Shown: positions 1 to 12,281, counted from the stretch's first letter. The stretch: 60,534 nt of DNA from Candidatus Poseidoniales archaeon (GCA_003602575.1 QQRY01000057.1:96137-156670), one strand, 5' to 3'. The notes: generated by a model not told the origin, from the letters alone. Made by a program: numbers and translations.

Positions 1-1415
<1,415 letters not shown>

Positions 1416-1710
1416 TCAAATTCCAAATTTATCGGATTTATTATTGTAGAATATGCAGTATTCAACTAACTTTTAGTTTCAGCAGAGGTGCTTAAAATCG
1501 CCCGCTATGCACTGAATATCTGCGTGTCACTCCCCTACCATTAGCAACCAGCCGTGAAGGTGTTTAAAGGTAGTGGAAAACGAGGCAAAAATCAGGCGTA
1601 ATATGGACCTATTTTACTTGTTCAAAAATTGAGTTTTTTATAAGTTTACAAAATTGGAAAATTTAACTTTCATCCGTGAGCGTTAATAACACCCCCTAAT
1701 TGGACGGAAT

Positions 1711-2508
1711 ATGGCAGAGCCGAAGATATGCGTATCTCTGGAAGGGATTTCGGTAGATGAGATGATTGATGAAGCGAATAGAGCAAATATTGCTGGTGCT
1801 GATTATGTTGAAGTACGCTTTGACAAATTATACCTCATCAAACCCGAACCAACAGTAACAGAAAACGAAGATGGGGAAAAAATTAGTAAAATGTCCCCAG
1901 AAAAGGAATGGGCCGTTAAAGACTTCAAGGAAATTGATGTCGAAAAGTCAATTGAATCGCTGAAAGAAGGCATCCCTGTACCTGTAATTTTCACAGTAAG
2001 ACCGGTTCGAGAAGGAGGATTCTTTGCCGGGACTGAAAAGCAAAGACTCGATATACTGAACAAGGCGATTGATTCAAGTGTAAGTTTTGTAGACCTGGAA
2101 CTTTCGATAGATGGCAAGGAAAGGGACAAACTTTCTGAAAAAGCCAATTCTTCTGGAAGTAAGATTATCGCATCATATCACGACTCAAGTTCTACGCCAA
2201 ACGCAGAAGAAATTGTAGAAATGGTCAGGTCAAACTATGGCAAAGGAGACATCATGAAGTTCTGCTCATCAGTAGTAAATCACCAAGATTCATTACAAAT
2301 TATTGAAGCAGCTCATTCATTGAAAGATGATGATGAACCTCACTGTCTAATGGGGCTTGGCAACGGCGGAGATTGGGTAAGACTTCATGCACCTGTGCTC
2401 GGGCAAAGTCTAGTTTATGCAACCATGCTTAACCACTTCAGGCTATCAGATAGAGGACTAATTAATGTTAGAGATCTTCGCGATGCCTGGGCATTATTAG
2501 AATATTAA
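1711..2508 (+). CDS. aroD: 3-dehydroquinate dehydratase, type I
   Basis: MAEPKICVSLEG...ADYVEVRFDKL...VIFTVRPVREGGFF...SKIIASYHDSSSTP...GDIMKFCSSV pattern typical of type I DHQase. Confidence 0.9.
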   Translation: MAEPKICVSLEGISVDEMIDEANRANIAGADYVEVRFDKLYLIKPEPTVTENEDGEKISKMSPEKEWAVKDFKEIDVEKSIESLKEGIPVPVIFTVRPVREGGFFAGTEKQRLDILNKAIDSSVSFVDLELSIDGKERDKLSEKANSSGSKIIASYHDSSSTPNAEEIVEMVRSNYGKGDIMKFCSSVVNHQDSLQIIEAAHSLKDDDEPHCLMGLGNGGDWVRLHAPVLGQSLVYATMLNHFRLSDRGLINVRDLRDAWALLEY

Positions 2509-2517
2509 ATTTACAAA

Positions 2518-3654
2518 TTACTCTTCGGGTAAGTTTGGAATTTGCTTATTTTCATCATCTAATTGCCCTATATCGTGACTGTTTAGGGCAGTTGGAGTAT
2601 TCGCCACTTGCTCAAGATCTCTAACTACTGGAGGCAGTTCTGGCTCCATATTTAGAGAAGGGACGAATCCTGTCGAGGTTTGTTCTGTATCCAATCCTGC
2701 TCTCATATATCTTGCATTGATGATAAATGGTGAAATTGCTAAAAGTATAATCAAAGCCAAAAATACCAAAGAAACGGTAAAGTTCGGTAATATCAATGTT
2801 CTTTCAGTAGTAATAATAGTGACATCTGCAGCAATTATAGCATCAGGTGGTAATTCGTCATTGTCATGGACATTGTCCCAAGTATCAATTACAATGTAGA
2901 AGTCCTGCCAATCTGCATCTCCAAAAAGACCGCTGTAAACCTCTGGGCCATCTAAACTTAGAGCAAAATTGACGCTATCTACTTTTTCGTACTGATGCGC
3001 ATCCCTGTAAGTTTTCCAACCAAGGAAATTAAAACTTCTCCATTCAGGAGGTATGTCGCTCAAAGATTCTTCGGCTTCTGAGTACCAATTATTTCCTGAA
3101 TGGGATGAAAAATAACTTTCTTCATACTTATCATATTCACTAGAAGTCATAAGATAAACATCTGCACTCACGTCGGAATTACTGGTCTGATTTAGATTTT
3201 GAAGAGTTATACATACCGTAGTTCTATGATTTGCGGATAAATTTAATTTTAACGCACCTACGCTATCATTTCCAATCAAAAGAGTGGAATGATGATTAGA
3301 ATCGAAAGATTCTAAATTATGTTCATATAGATCATACATCCATGAAGGCTCAGGACTTAGAGACATATCTACAGTTGATTCTTGTTCGGCCGAGTCGCCA
3401 TTCCCTGAATCCTTATTATTCCCTTTACGACCATCGCCCTCATCCCAAAAACCCCACCAATCATCATAGGGGTTGAAATGAGGCACCATAGCAATTCTTT
3501 GTAGAGTTTGATTCCATTTAACCGGCTCCAAATCTCCTTTACAAGCATCTGCTGCAGATGCATTCTTACTAATTGACAAAGAGGAATCCGGAGAAATTGC
3601 AATAAGAGGAGCGAGTAATATGAATAGTACAATAAGTACGAATCTTGACCTCAT
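2518..3654 (-). CDS. Secreted/membrane-anchored protein of unknown function (N-terminal signal, C-terminal TM)
   Basis: N-terminal hydrophobic signal MRSRFVLIVLFILLAPLIAIS; C-terminal TM FTVSLVFLALIILLAISPFIINA; no recognised domain. Confidence 0.75.
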   Translation of the reverse strand: MRSRFVLIVLFILLAPLIAISPDSSLSISKNASAADACKGDLEPVKWNQTLQRIAMVPHFNPYDDWWGFWDEGDGRKGNNKDSGNGDSAEQESTVDMSLSPEPSWMYDLYEHNLESFDSNHHSTLLIGNDSVGALKLNLSANHRTTVCITLQNLNQTSNSDVSADVYLMTSSEYDKYEESYFSSHSGNNWYSEAEESLSDIPPEWRSFNFLGWKTYRDAHQYEKVDSVNFALSLDGPEVYSGLFGDADWQDFYIVIDTWDNVHDNDELPPDAIIAADVTIITTERTLILPNFTVSLVFLALIILLAISPFIINARYMRAGLDTEQTSTGFVPSLNMEPELPPVVRDLEQVANTPTALNSHDIGQLDDENKQIPNLPEE

Positions 3655-3705
3655 TTACTTCTCCCTCAAATATTCTATTTCATAGGCAGTTCAAGATTGT
3701 AACGA

Positions 3706-6700
3706 TTAGATTCTTCTGCGTAAAGGCCTAATGTAACCGCTATCATCATTACGACGTTCGTCTTTCGAAAGTATCGCTGGAGCGGGAGGTGGTGTATGTT
3801 GGTCCATGCCAAGTAATCCGCCTTGAACCTCGACATGTTCAACATCAGTATATGTTTCAGCAGCTTGTTTAGCCTCATCTTCAATATCGCTTGATTCGCG
3901 CATTACTAGCCAACCTAGAATTAATGCCACAGCAATTAACGCTACGAATGTAGCCAAATCAGAACCTGCTTCTTTAATCCAACTCATCCAGTCTTCAAAT
4001 TCAAAGTCTGATAATGAAGGCGGGTCATCGGGTTGTGGAACAACATTGATTTCTTCAGTTAAATATGCACACATCCCCAATCCATCACATGCTAGAAGGC
4101 CAATTGTATACTTACCAGATTCATTCCATGTAGGAGATATTCTGTAAATTGGTGAATTTTCTGGAATTTCATAATCATCTGCAGGGTCTCCATTTCCATC
4201 TTCATCGAATTCAATATTTATGTCCCATTTAACTAAAAGTTCTGATTCAATAAACTCATCTTCATCGAATAAAGAACCATCATCAACATTAGTATCACGG
4301 TAAATCAATTTATTTTGATCGAGTTCAATATCAGAAATATTGGCAGAAATATAAGTTGATTCTTCAACAATTATTTCCTCTGGAATAGAAATATCGATTA
4401 TCACCGGAGGGTTATCGACTACGATAGTAAATGATTCTCTACTAACGTCACCTGTTCCAAAAGCATCTCTAACAGTCAAAGTGACAATATATGTGCCTGG
4501 GTTTGAGTAAGAATGCCAAGGAGAAGGTTCGTGATTAAGAGGTGATGCATCCCCAAAATCCCAGGTATATTCCACCAAACCATTCCAATCTTCTAGCATT
4601 GCATCAAGAGGTGCAAATTTACCTTCAAACCTTCTATCACCATCCCTTGTTCCATCAGAATCAAAATATAGCATTAGGTTTGGAGCAGTAAAGGTATTGT
4701 CGTTCTCATCAAATGTATGCGACCATGCGTCGGGAATGAAACCTTCAGGCCTAGGAGTAGTATCTGACACCTGTTGACCTGAAACCCAAGCATCTAGAAC
4801 CTTAACCGAAATTATAGGCAGAGGATTGGCAATTCTAATTGTCAAAGTCCTGGTTAAACTTTGAGCGCCATCTTCATCTACTACGAATAAACTAACAACA
4901 TGAACACCCGGCTCTGTAAAGGTGAAGGTTGTTTGAGGTTTGTCGCCAAAGTTACCATCGCCAAAAGACCAATTAAAAGATAGATCGCTAGAATCTCCCA
5001 TAGTTCCATCGATATCAAAAGAATTTCTTCCGTCGAATGTATATGGTACATCAACTAACCCATCTTCTGCTCTGAAGTCAATCATTGAATTACCTTCACC
5101 ATCATTGACTCTAACTAAGAAATCAGCGACTGGAACTTGATTGAGCACATTAATGAATATTTGAGCAGAAGACTCACTACCATCATCATCAGTAACAGTT
5201 AGAACCGCCGTCTTCAACCCAGAAGAATCCCATGAAGGAGTTGGATAGGCAACTGTAGAAGTAGTTTCAACGAAATCATCACTCTTATCGGTAATTCCTC
5301 CGCCAAGATTTACGCCCTCTGGGAAGTTCCATTCATATTGAATTATTAAGCCGTCATCATCAGTGAAAACATCCGGCATGAGAATCGATGTGTAAGTGTA
5401 AGTGGTGAGATTATCTGAAAAAATCTGATATGGCACTCTGTTATTAACATACACAAGTATACTTTTCTGGCCACTATTGATTCCGTCAAATATAGTCAGC
5501 GTAAGATTAAATGTGACATTTTCTCCAATGATATCCCCCCATTCATGCTGAGCGAGATACATCCCCATACCTGAGTCAATATCTCCATCACCCCAATCCC
5601 ATTGGTACTGTAAGTTTTCAACTGGGACATTGTCTGAAGATCTTGAGGCTGAAAATTGAATCAATTGATCTGTGAAAATACTTATCTCGCTATCAATAAC
5701 TAAGTTATTTACTGAAATAACAGGTACTGGCATTGAATCGTCTGTAACATTTACCTGATGGATTTCGATATCAGACCAAGTATTTCCTTGGTCCATGATT
5801 CGAAGTGTTGCATTGTATATTCCAATTGACTGATAAGCCCTGGTTGGAGACTTCAAAGAAGACGTACTACCATCATCGAAATCCCATGCATAAGCAATTG
5901 GCGAATCTAAATACGGAAGTGAATTATTGTCGAAAGATAATCCCCATGCGTCAAATCCGCCTCCACTAAACTCGATATTTTCCCATGTCTGAGTTTGATT
6001 AGATGAGATACTTCCATTTGCAGTAGGGCGCATATTAGAAAGCGACAAAGGAGCAGAAGACGTACTATCAACTAAAGTTCCAATCATATCGTACATGTCA
6101 AACTGAAATGTATAAGTTCCATCAAGAGGAGCTGTGAACCAAATATCACTACCTGTATCTTGCCCACCACCAGCAGAAATCCTGTTTGAAGTGGAATCGA
6201 CAACTTGACCTGATGAATCTATCACACTAATATCGACATCTAGGTCTTCAAAGAAAGCATTTGAAAATACATTGAAATTAATGTGCGATGTATCATCATT
6301 ACCATCACCGTCTCTATCTGATGTTTCAGTTGTATTTAGGGTCAATGTAGCCGGAGAAGTAATTCTTGCAGCCTCAATATCAACAGTCCCTTGAGGATAT
6401 GAAGGACCACATGAAGTATAATCACAATCTGCCACAGTACTTGCATACCATGTGATTGCCCAGACTTCATCGGTTAAATTTCCAAATCCTGGGACAAGTG
6501 CTGTAGCTACATTGCTCTGGAAATCTAAATCTGTAACTGTTAGTAGACCATCTACAGTAGATTTAGAAACCACAACTCCATCAAATTGGCTCACATCTGA
6601 GGTCAGTCTAATAGTAAGTGGAGCAGGTGATGATGCCCCTGGTGTAAACTTGAATGCCCTTATTCCCCACCCTTCAACAGAATTACCCGTAGAGGACCAA

Positions 6701-7920
6701 GGAGTACTCCAATCACTATTTGTAGCAGCAGGTTGAACTCTACAGAACGATGCTGAAGAGCATGTAGGTGTCAAATCAAGGTTGGAAAATCCGTATATTC
6801 CTTGTTCTGAATCCAAAACTGCAGCAATAGAAAAGTTAGCAAAAATTTGATTCATCGTTCTGCCGATAGAACCGCTCTGCCCTGATGGAGGAGACAAAGC
6901 TAATTTTTCAACACCAACCCCCCCAGTAGCTGAATCTTGAACTAATTGCCTAACGGCTGGACCGCCTCCAAGATGGTCAGCAAGGTACATAGTAAATATG
7001 AACCCAGCCCCATAGTCTGCAAATCTTTGATTCCACCAACGAACAGAAAGTTCAGATGCTTCTGTCCATTGGTTGAGGTGACTAACCAGCGTGGAATCAG
7101 CCCCAAAACAAAGATAGATCGCAACATCAGCGTTTCCTTCATCAATCCATAGATTTTCATACGGGTCTTGTGCATTATGTAAAAGATGCTCAAATTCATG
7201 CGCTAAGATTGATTTACCCCAAGATAATGTTATGTCTGCATAATCGACAAATACCGATTCTCTCGAACTCGAAAAGGATGGAGCGAAGTAACCGCCAGTG
7301 TTGAACGCTCCATCAATGTCGTAGATTATTATTTGAACTTGACAATTATTGTCTATGTCTGGAGGAGCGAGCCCTCTTCCGTCTTGGTAGTCTTTCCCAT
7401 AATAAGTGGTCATAGTTGGGTAAATTGTACTATCCCAGGAAGATGCAAGGTTGTTCAATACTGTAGAAGAAAGGGTCCTTCCTGTTTGGACTATGAAAGC
7501 GACAGTATTGGTGGTCTTAGCCACATAAGCATTTATTGAACCACCAGATGTTGGCACACTTAATTCATCACCGACTAAGTGAGGATTACAAACCCTCCCA
7601 CTAGACCTTCCTTGGATTGTTGGCTGATATTTCATATCTTCAACACCTGGCCGCCCCGCATCAATCCAAGCCTGTTTCATGAAACCATAGGCAGATACAA
7701 CTGGCTCTTGCTCATCAAAAAATAGGTATTTAGAACCATTATCGGGGTTGAAATCATCTAAGTCACCAATAATTATCCCGCCTGCGTTGTAAGGCACTCT
7801 CTCGGCATTGTCATCCGAATCAGCAGTAGCAGAACCGAGTACTGGGGATAGGATAGAAACGAAAAATAATGCAATCAAAAATAAGGCTTTATTGGAACGA
7901 TTTTCCGACATAATAAACAT
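3706..7920 (-). CDS. Large cell-surface metallopeptidase (HExxH, M6/M30-like) with multiple PKD domains and C-terminal TM
   Basis: Signal peptide; HEFEHLLHNAQDPYENLWIDEGNADVA zinc-peptidase motif; repeated PKD signatures (YAWDFDDGSTSSLKSPTRAYQSIGIYNATLRI, YQWDWGDGD, FNWSFGDGNFGDKPQTTFTFTEPGVHVVSL, YTWDFGDASPLNHEPSPWHSYSNPGTYIVTLTV); C-terminal TM. Confidence 0.88.
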   Translation of the reverse strand: MFIMSENRSNKALFLIALFFVSILSPVLGSATADSDDNAERVPYNAGGIIIGDLDDFNPDNGSKYLFFDEQEPVVSAYGFMKQAWIDAGRPGVEDMKYQPTIQGRSSGRVCNPHLVGDELSVPTSGGSINAYVAKTTNTVAFIVQTGRTLSSTVLNNLASSWDSTIYPTMTTYYGKDYQDGRGLAPPDIDNNCQVQIIIYDIDGAFNTGGYFAPSFSSSRESVFVDYADITLSWGKSILAHEFEHLLHNAQDPYENLWIDEGNADVAIYLCFGADSTLVSHLNQWTEASELSVRWWNQRFADYGAGFIFTMYLADHLGGGPAVRQLVQDSATGGVGVEKLALSPPSGQSGSIGRTMNQIFANFSIAAVLDSEQGIYGFSNLDLTPTCSSASFCRVQPAATNSDWSTPWSSTGNSVEGWGIRAFKFTPGASSPAPLTIRLTSDVSQFDGVVVSKSTVDGLLTVTDLDFQSNVATALVPGFGNLTDEVWAITWYASTVADCDYTSCGPSYPQGTVDIEAARITSPATLTLNTTETSDRDGDGNDDTSHINFNVFSNAFFEDLDVDISVIDSSGQVVDSTSNRISAGGGQDTGSDIWFTAPLDGTYTFQFDMYDMIGTLVDSTSSAPLSLSNMRPTANGSISSNQTQTWENIEFSGGGFDAWGLSFDNNSLPYLDSPIAYAWDFDDGSTSSLKSPTRAYQSIGIYNATLRIMDQGNTWSDIEIHQVNVTDDSMPVPVISVNNLVIDSEISIFTDQLIQFSASRSSDNVPVENLQYQWDWGDGDIDSGMGMYLAQHEWGDIIGENVTFNLTLTIFDGINSGQKSILVYVNNRVPYQIFSDNLTTYTYTSILMPDVFTDDDGLIIQYEWNFPEGVNLGGGITDKSDDFVETTSTVAYPTPSWDSSGLKTAVLTVTDDDGSESSAQIFINVLNQVPVADFLVRVNDGEGNSMIDFRAEDGLVDVPYTFDGRNSFDIDGTMGDSSDLSFNWSFGDGNFGDKPQTTFTFTEPGVHVVSLFVVDEDGAQSLTRTLTIRIANPLPIISVKVLDAWVSGQQVSDTTPRPEGFIPDAWSHTFDENDNTFTAPNLMLYFDSDGTRDGDRRFEGKFAPLDAMLEDWNGLVEYTWDFGDASPLNHEPSPWHSYSNPGTYIVTLTVRDAFGTGDVSRESFTIVVDNPPVIIDISIPEEIIVEESTYISANISDIELDQNKLIYRDTNVDDGSLFDEDEFIESELLVKWDINIEFDEDGNGDPADDYEIPENSPIYRISPTWNESGKYTIGLLACDGLGMCAYLTEEINVVPQPDDPPSLSDFEFEDWMSWIKEAGSDLATFVALIAVALILGWLVMRESSDIEDEAKQAAETYTDVEHVEVQGGLLGMDQHTPPPAPAILSKDERRNDDSGYIRPLRRRI

Positions 7921-7999
7921 CTCAAATAATTGCGATACTGCTATCTAATTGACCGAGTCGAAAAGAGGTATTTAAGGGTCAGTCTGCTAGGCATCAATA

Positions 8000-9202
8000 A
8001 TGCTCATGGATATAGGAGTGAAAAAAACATTTAGTAAACAACTGATTGGTTTGACCTTTGTTTTATGCCTATTGTCTCACAGTACGCTAGTTATGGCATT
8101 AGAAGATGGACAAAAACCTATCTATAAATCAAGTCAGCCTTGCGACTATTTCGATGATTTGATTTTCAATTCAACCGCAGCCAACTCATCAATTAAATGG
8201 CAAGTCGACTTAGGCCACAGACTTCCTGGTTCTGAAGCATCTTACAATCTTAGAGAATCAATTAAAGAAAACTTAACTCAATGGGAATTCAGAGAGGAAA
8301 CTCATGCAAGAGAAGATTTCAATCTAACAAACTTGATTGCAACATATGAGCCTGAAAATTCATCCGGTCAAGAAATATATTTTGTTGCACATTATGATTC
8401 TAGAGACCGAGCAGAAAGAGATGAAAATGAGAGCATGCGCGACAAACCCATCGATGGCGCTAACGATGGAGCGAGCGGGGTTGCTGTACTAATCGAACTC
8501 GCTAAAATAATACCTGAAATGAACTTAAACCACACAGTAAGACTCCTATTTACTGATGGTGAAGACCAGGGAGAAAGACCTGGTATTTATGGCTCAAAAG
8601 CATGGGCTGATAACAAAACAGATTCTGAATTAAACAAAATTTCTGCGTTCATAGTAGTAGATATGATCGGAGATTATGACCTACATTTCACCCATGTTTG
8701 GCCGGGAACTTCTGAACTCTGGCTAACGATTCAGCCATTAGCAATAGCTACAGGCTTAGTTGATGGAGAGTTGGATTGTAATGGCAATCCTGGAGAAGAT
8801 ATATTTGATATCGAAACTTCAAATGGAGTTATTGATGACCATGTTGCTGCATATGAAAGAGGAGTTCCCGCTATAGATTTAATCGATATTCGTTCTGGAG
8901 AAGGTGCTGAAAATTGGGGAGGTTATTGGCATACCCATAACGACACTGTTGACAAAGTAAGTGCTCAATCACTAGGTAGAATCGGTGAACTCTTAGAACT
9001 CGGTTTGAGAAGCTCTTCTTGGATTATTGAAAATGATAGTTCACAACAAAATAACTCGGGGGACACTATAGAAGAAGAAATAGACAAGGAAGATAAGATT
9101 GATGTCGAAACCTTCACAATAATTGGATTGATATCGATAGTAATTATTTTTGCCTTATTTACGTTAATTTTGATCCTTGATTATCGCGTAAAAAAGGTAT
9201 GA
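8000..9202 (+). CDS. M28-family zinc aminopeptidase, membrane anchored
   Basis: IYFVAHYDSRD...GANDGASGVAVLIELA...VRLLFTDGEDQGE...GSKAWA...VVDMIGD; N-terminal signal and C-terminal TM. Confidence 0.88.
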   Translation: MLMDIGVKKTFSKQLIGLTFVLCLLSHSTLVMALEDGQKPIYKSSQPCDYFDDLIFNSTAANSSIKWQVDLGHRLPGSEASYNLRESIKENLTQWEFREETHAREDFNLTNLIATYEPENSSGQEIYFVAHYDSRDRAERDENESMRDKPIDGANDGASGVAVLIELAKIIPEMNLNHTVRLLFTDGEDQGERPGIYGSKAWADNKTDSELNKISAFIVVDMIGDYDLHFTHVWPGTSELWLTIQPLAIATGLVDGELDCNGNPGEDIFDIETSNGVIDDHVAAYERGVPAIDLIDIRSGEGAENWGGYWHTHNDTVDKVSAQSLGRIGELLELGLRSSSWIIENDSSQQNNSGDTIEEEIDKEDKIDVETFTIIGLISIVIIFALFTLILILDYRVKKV

Positions 9203-9275
9203 TATAGCGCGGACTATTAGGGGAAGGGGTATTATCCGCGCACCTTCACAGATGAATTGAGCGGAGGACTAATCG

Positions 9276-10118
9276 GTGTCAGACAAAAGTTTTGATGAAC
9301 GCCGGGAAGCACTCAAGGCTCGTGTAAAAAAACAACTTGAAGAATCCTCAATGCAAGATGAAGAACCAGAACTTACTGTCTCTCAGTCTGAATTAATTAT
9401 AGAGGATGAAAGTTTCAACCAGATAGTCGAATTAGAATATGATGATAAAGCAAGACTTAGGAAATTAGCTGCTATTCTGATATTAGTTGGAAGTCTTCTA
9501 GGTATTTTCAGTGGTGGAGTTATATTACAAGGTAATCCTTCTGAATTATTAAATTCATCACTCTTTGAACAGACTCAGAGCGTAGATATTACTGGTCAAA
9601 CATTGGATATAGAAGGAGAAGCGATATTTAATGTAAGTATTGAATTAGTCGACTATGATAGTTCTGAAACATTGCAAGTGACCTACACAAATGATAATGG
9701 TTACTTCCAGTTAAAGGATGTCAAATCTGAAACTATGTTGATAAGAGTGTCTCTAGAGGGATATGACACTATAGAACGGACCTTCGATGCAGTTGATGGA
9801 ATTATGCAACCATTTACCATGAAAAATGGTACTGGAATTACTGAAGAAACATTTCAATCTCAGGACTCTGGTTGGTCCCTAGAAGCGGCTGTTGGACTGT
9901 CTACATTCATCGGTGTAATGACTATAATCACTGGTATTGTCGGAGTTCAAGCCTCGGTTGAAATACGTCGTGCTAAGAGATATCGGAGGACTCAATATCT
10001 TGCTGGCATCAGTTTATTCAGTAGGGGCTTGATTTTATTTGGCCCAATCTTGATTTTAGTAGGAATGGGATTATTGACATTGACAAAAGAACAATTTGAA
10101 GATACTGAAGAGGTGTGA
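9276..10118 (+). CDS. Membrane protein with carboxypeptidase-regulatory-like (beta-sandwich) extracellular domain; GTG start
   Basis: TM helices flank a domain (DITGQTLDIEGEAIFNVSIELVDYDSSETLQVTYTNDNGYFQLKDVKSETMLIRVSLEGYDTIERTF) with a CarboxypepD_reg-like pattern; GGAGG upstream of GTG at 9276. Confidence 0.7.
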   Translation: MSDKSFDERREALKARVKKQLEESSMQDEEPELTVSQSELIIEDESFNQIVELEYDDKARLRKLAAILILVGSLLGIFSGGVILQGNPSELLNSSLFEQTQSVDITGQTLDIEGEAIFNVSIELVDYDSSETLQVTYTNDNGYFQLKDVKSETMLIRVSLEGYDTIERTFDAVDGIMQPFTMKNGTGITEETFQSQDSGWSLEAAVGLSTFIGVMTIITGIVGVQASVEIRRAKRYRRTQYLAGISLFSRGLILFGPILILVGMGLLTLTKEQFEDTEEV

Positions 10119-11476
10119 GAATGTATCTTATTTCCATCGAAGGAGGAGATGGTTCTGGTAAGGGTGAAGCAGCTAGAATAATTCTTGAGTTAGTCAATGA
10201 GTATCCGTTCCCTCAAGTTCATCCAACTCATGAACCAAGAAGACATAGTGAACTTGGCAAACTCGCACTTGATTCGGTAAAAACAGGTGATAGAACACCA
10301 TTGCAAGAGGCGGGTTTATTTGCGGCTGATAGACTAGACCATTCTCATACTTGGATTAAACCACTATTAGAACAAGGCCATGTTGTGATTTCAGACAGAA
10401 ATATCCATTCATCGCTAATCTATCAAGGAATTGTTGGAAATCTAGGTATTGATCAAGTTTGTAAAATGAACTCTGCCGCCATGGTCCCAGACTTGGTTAT
10501 ATGGATTGATTGTGACCCTGAAAAGGCAATAAAAAGAATTCAAACAGGTACATTGAGAATGACCAGTCAAAAGCAAGAGTACTTCGAAACAACGGACATT
10601 CAAAAGAAAATCCGTAAAGGATTCAATGATTTATTATCTGGAAATATTCAGGTGTCTAGTCCTTTTGACAAATGTTGTGTTGTGGGGCCAATACTGAACG
10701 AAGGAGGTTTAGATGAGTTGAGAAGGAAACTTCGCGACGAGTTACGCACGTTTTTCAATAGAAAACCTACACCGTTAAATGTAGACCCTGACCAAGTCGA
10801 TAGGTTCCTTCTAAGTACTCTTGTAAAAGATGTAAAAAAACAGACTCGGCTACCAGGAGCCCCAGAAATGAAAACTGCGATTCATATTGGTTGGCTTTCA
10901 GGACTTACTCCTAGTCAGTGGATGAAACAAGCAGAAGATGAATGGCCAAAGGTCAGTGCCAAGGAATATGATGTACCTGCTACTTCGTACTCTCAATCAT
11001 GCTGGTCTATTTTGGGTACATTATCATTAATCGTTGGCTCAACTGAAGTACCTAGGCTACACAAATCCCTAGGACCTCACCGGATGGTTACTCAGAGACA
11101 TACTCAAAGGTTAGTAAAGTGGCTTGAACATGAAAGGTGGATACATAAGCAGCAATCTCATGTGCCATTCTCTGAAGCAAAGGTGTTCAAATTAAGAGAT
11201 GATAAATTAGGCTATGGAAGATTGGCTCTAGCAATGTGGCCTCTTCGAACATCACTAGCATCTTGGAGGAGAACAAATCCTAATTCAAAATGGGATAATG
11301 CTCTATCTGATATTCTAATGATAAAAGAAGATAAAAGTCCACCACCTTCGATTAGAAAAGCGGTACAAAATGTACTCAGTCGGCTCGATATGTTAACTAG
11401 CGGACATGAAGATTGCCCCACTCCAAGTAATATTGAAGAATTGATTATTTGGTGGAAAACTCCCCCGCCAAAATAG
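10115..11476 (+). CDS. tmk: Thymidylate kinase-like protein with about 230-aa C-terminal extension of unknown function
   Basis: P-loop MYLISIEGGDGSGKGEAARII; THEPRR; DRNIHSSLIYQG; LVIWIDCDPEKAIKRI, as in dTMP kinase. C-terminal half unassigned. GTG start at 10115 or ATG at 10121. Confidence 0.82.
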   Translation: MRMYLISIEGGDGSGKGEAARIILELVNEYPFPQVHPTHEPRRHSELGKLALDSVKTGDRTPLQEAGLFAADRLDHSHTWIKPLLEQGHVVISDRNIHSSLIYQGIVGNLGIDQVCKMNSAAMVPDLVIWIDCDPEKAIKRIQTGTLRMTSQKQEYFETTDIQKKIRKGFNDLLSGNIQVSSPFDKCCVVGPILNEGGLDELRRKLRDELRTFFNRKPTPLNVDPDQVDRFLLSTLVKDVKKQTRLPGAPEMKTAIHIGWLSGLTPSQWMKQAEDEWPKVSAKEYDVPATSYSQSCWSILGTLSLIVGSTEVPRLHKSLGPHRMVTQRHTQRLVKWLEHERWIHKQQSHVPFSEAKVFKLRDDKLGYGRLALAMWPLRTSLASWRRTNPNSKWDNALSDILMIKEDKSPPPSIRKAVQNVLSRLDMLTSGHEDCPTPSNIEELIIWWKTPPPK

Positions 11477-11478
11477 TA

Positions 11479-12204
11479 TTATTCTTCCTCTTTTGACTTT
11501 AATTCAAACTTAGATCCGCTAGGCAATGAGACTGAACTGGCCGATTTGAAAAATTTAGGCCTTGCAGAGTACGCTGCACCGACCAAAATACCAAACCCGA
11601 TTCCAAAAGCAATTCCTGTCAAAGGCCTTGTAAGATTATTTGATTCATAGGAAGTTAACAATTGTGTAAATCCATCAAAAATTAATGGTAGGCAGAAAAT
11701 AGTTCCTGTGATTAACCATGCATAAGTCCTGTAATTCTTTCTATAGATTCCATCGAGCCAGTTATCAGGGAATAAAGAAAGACATGTATCTTTTACTGTC
11801 CAGCGGTTATAGCCTCTTCTAGAAAAAATCAACCCTCCGACTGCAATACCGAAAAACATCCCTACATCACGGGTACAAACCGGCATTTGATTTCCATTTA
11901 TGTCCCATGACCTCTCATGCTTCATATGGCAATTGAAATCTCCAAATGCATAAATGAAAGCACTGTAAGGATCTAGATTTGTCCAAGCAAATTTCTCATC
12001 CTCGCCATGGTTTCCGGAAGAATACTTTCCATCTTCTGACATGTAATCCAAGGCATTGGCTCTAGCCTCTAGTTCAGGTACCGTGCCACTCGGTAGAAGA
12101 GTTGGTGAAAGGAAAAAAGAAACAAAAAAGAATCCAAAGATGCCAAAAATCCACATCCCAACTTTCTTTTCTCGGTTCCTGTCAGGTAAACCATTTTTCT
12201 CCAT
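11479..12204 (-). CDS. Multi-TM membrane protein, unknown function
   Basis: Several hydrophobic segments (WIFGIFGFFFVSFFLSP, AWLITGTIFCLPLIF, GIAFGIGFGILVGAAY). Confidence 0.65.
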   Translation of the reverse strand: MEKNGLPDRNREKKVGMWIFGIFGFFFVSFFLSPTLLPSGTVPELEARANALDYMSEDGKYSSGNHGEDEKFAWTNLDPYSAFIYAFGDFNCHMKHERSWDINGNQMPVCTRDVGMFFGIAVGGLIFSRRGYNRWTVKDTCLSLFPDNWLDGIYRKNYRTYAWLITGTIFCLPLIFDGFTQLLTSYESNNLTRPLTGIAFGIGFGILVGAAYSARPKFFKSASSVSLPSGSKFELKSKEEE

Positions 12205-12281
12205 AATACTAGGTTAACAGGATAAGATTTAATCATTGTCATAATAAGAGTATTGATGTGTCATGGCTATTTCGTTAGCAT

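Noticed and set aside
1569-1585. GGTAGTGGAAAACGAGG resembles an archaeal origin recognition box core (GTGGAAACGAAGG)
   Set aside because: Single imperfect copy, no flanking inverted array found by eye, and about 22 kb from cdc6; too weak to call an origin.
1803-2147. Antisense ORF (114 aa) within aroD
   Set aside because: Low-complexity Ser-rich antisense translation of a confident CDS.
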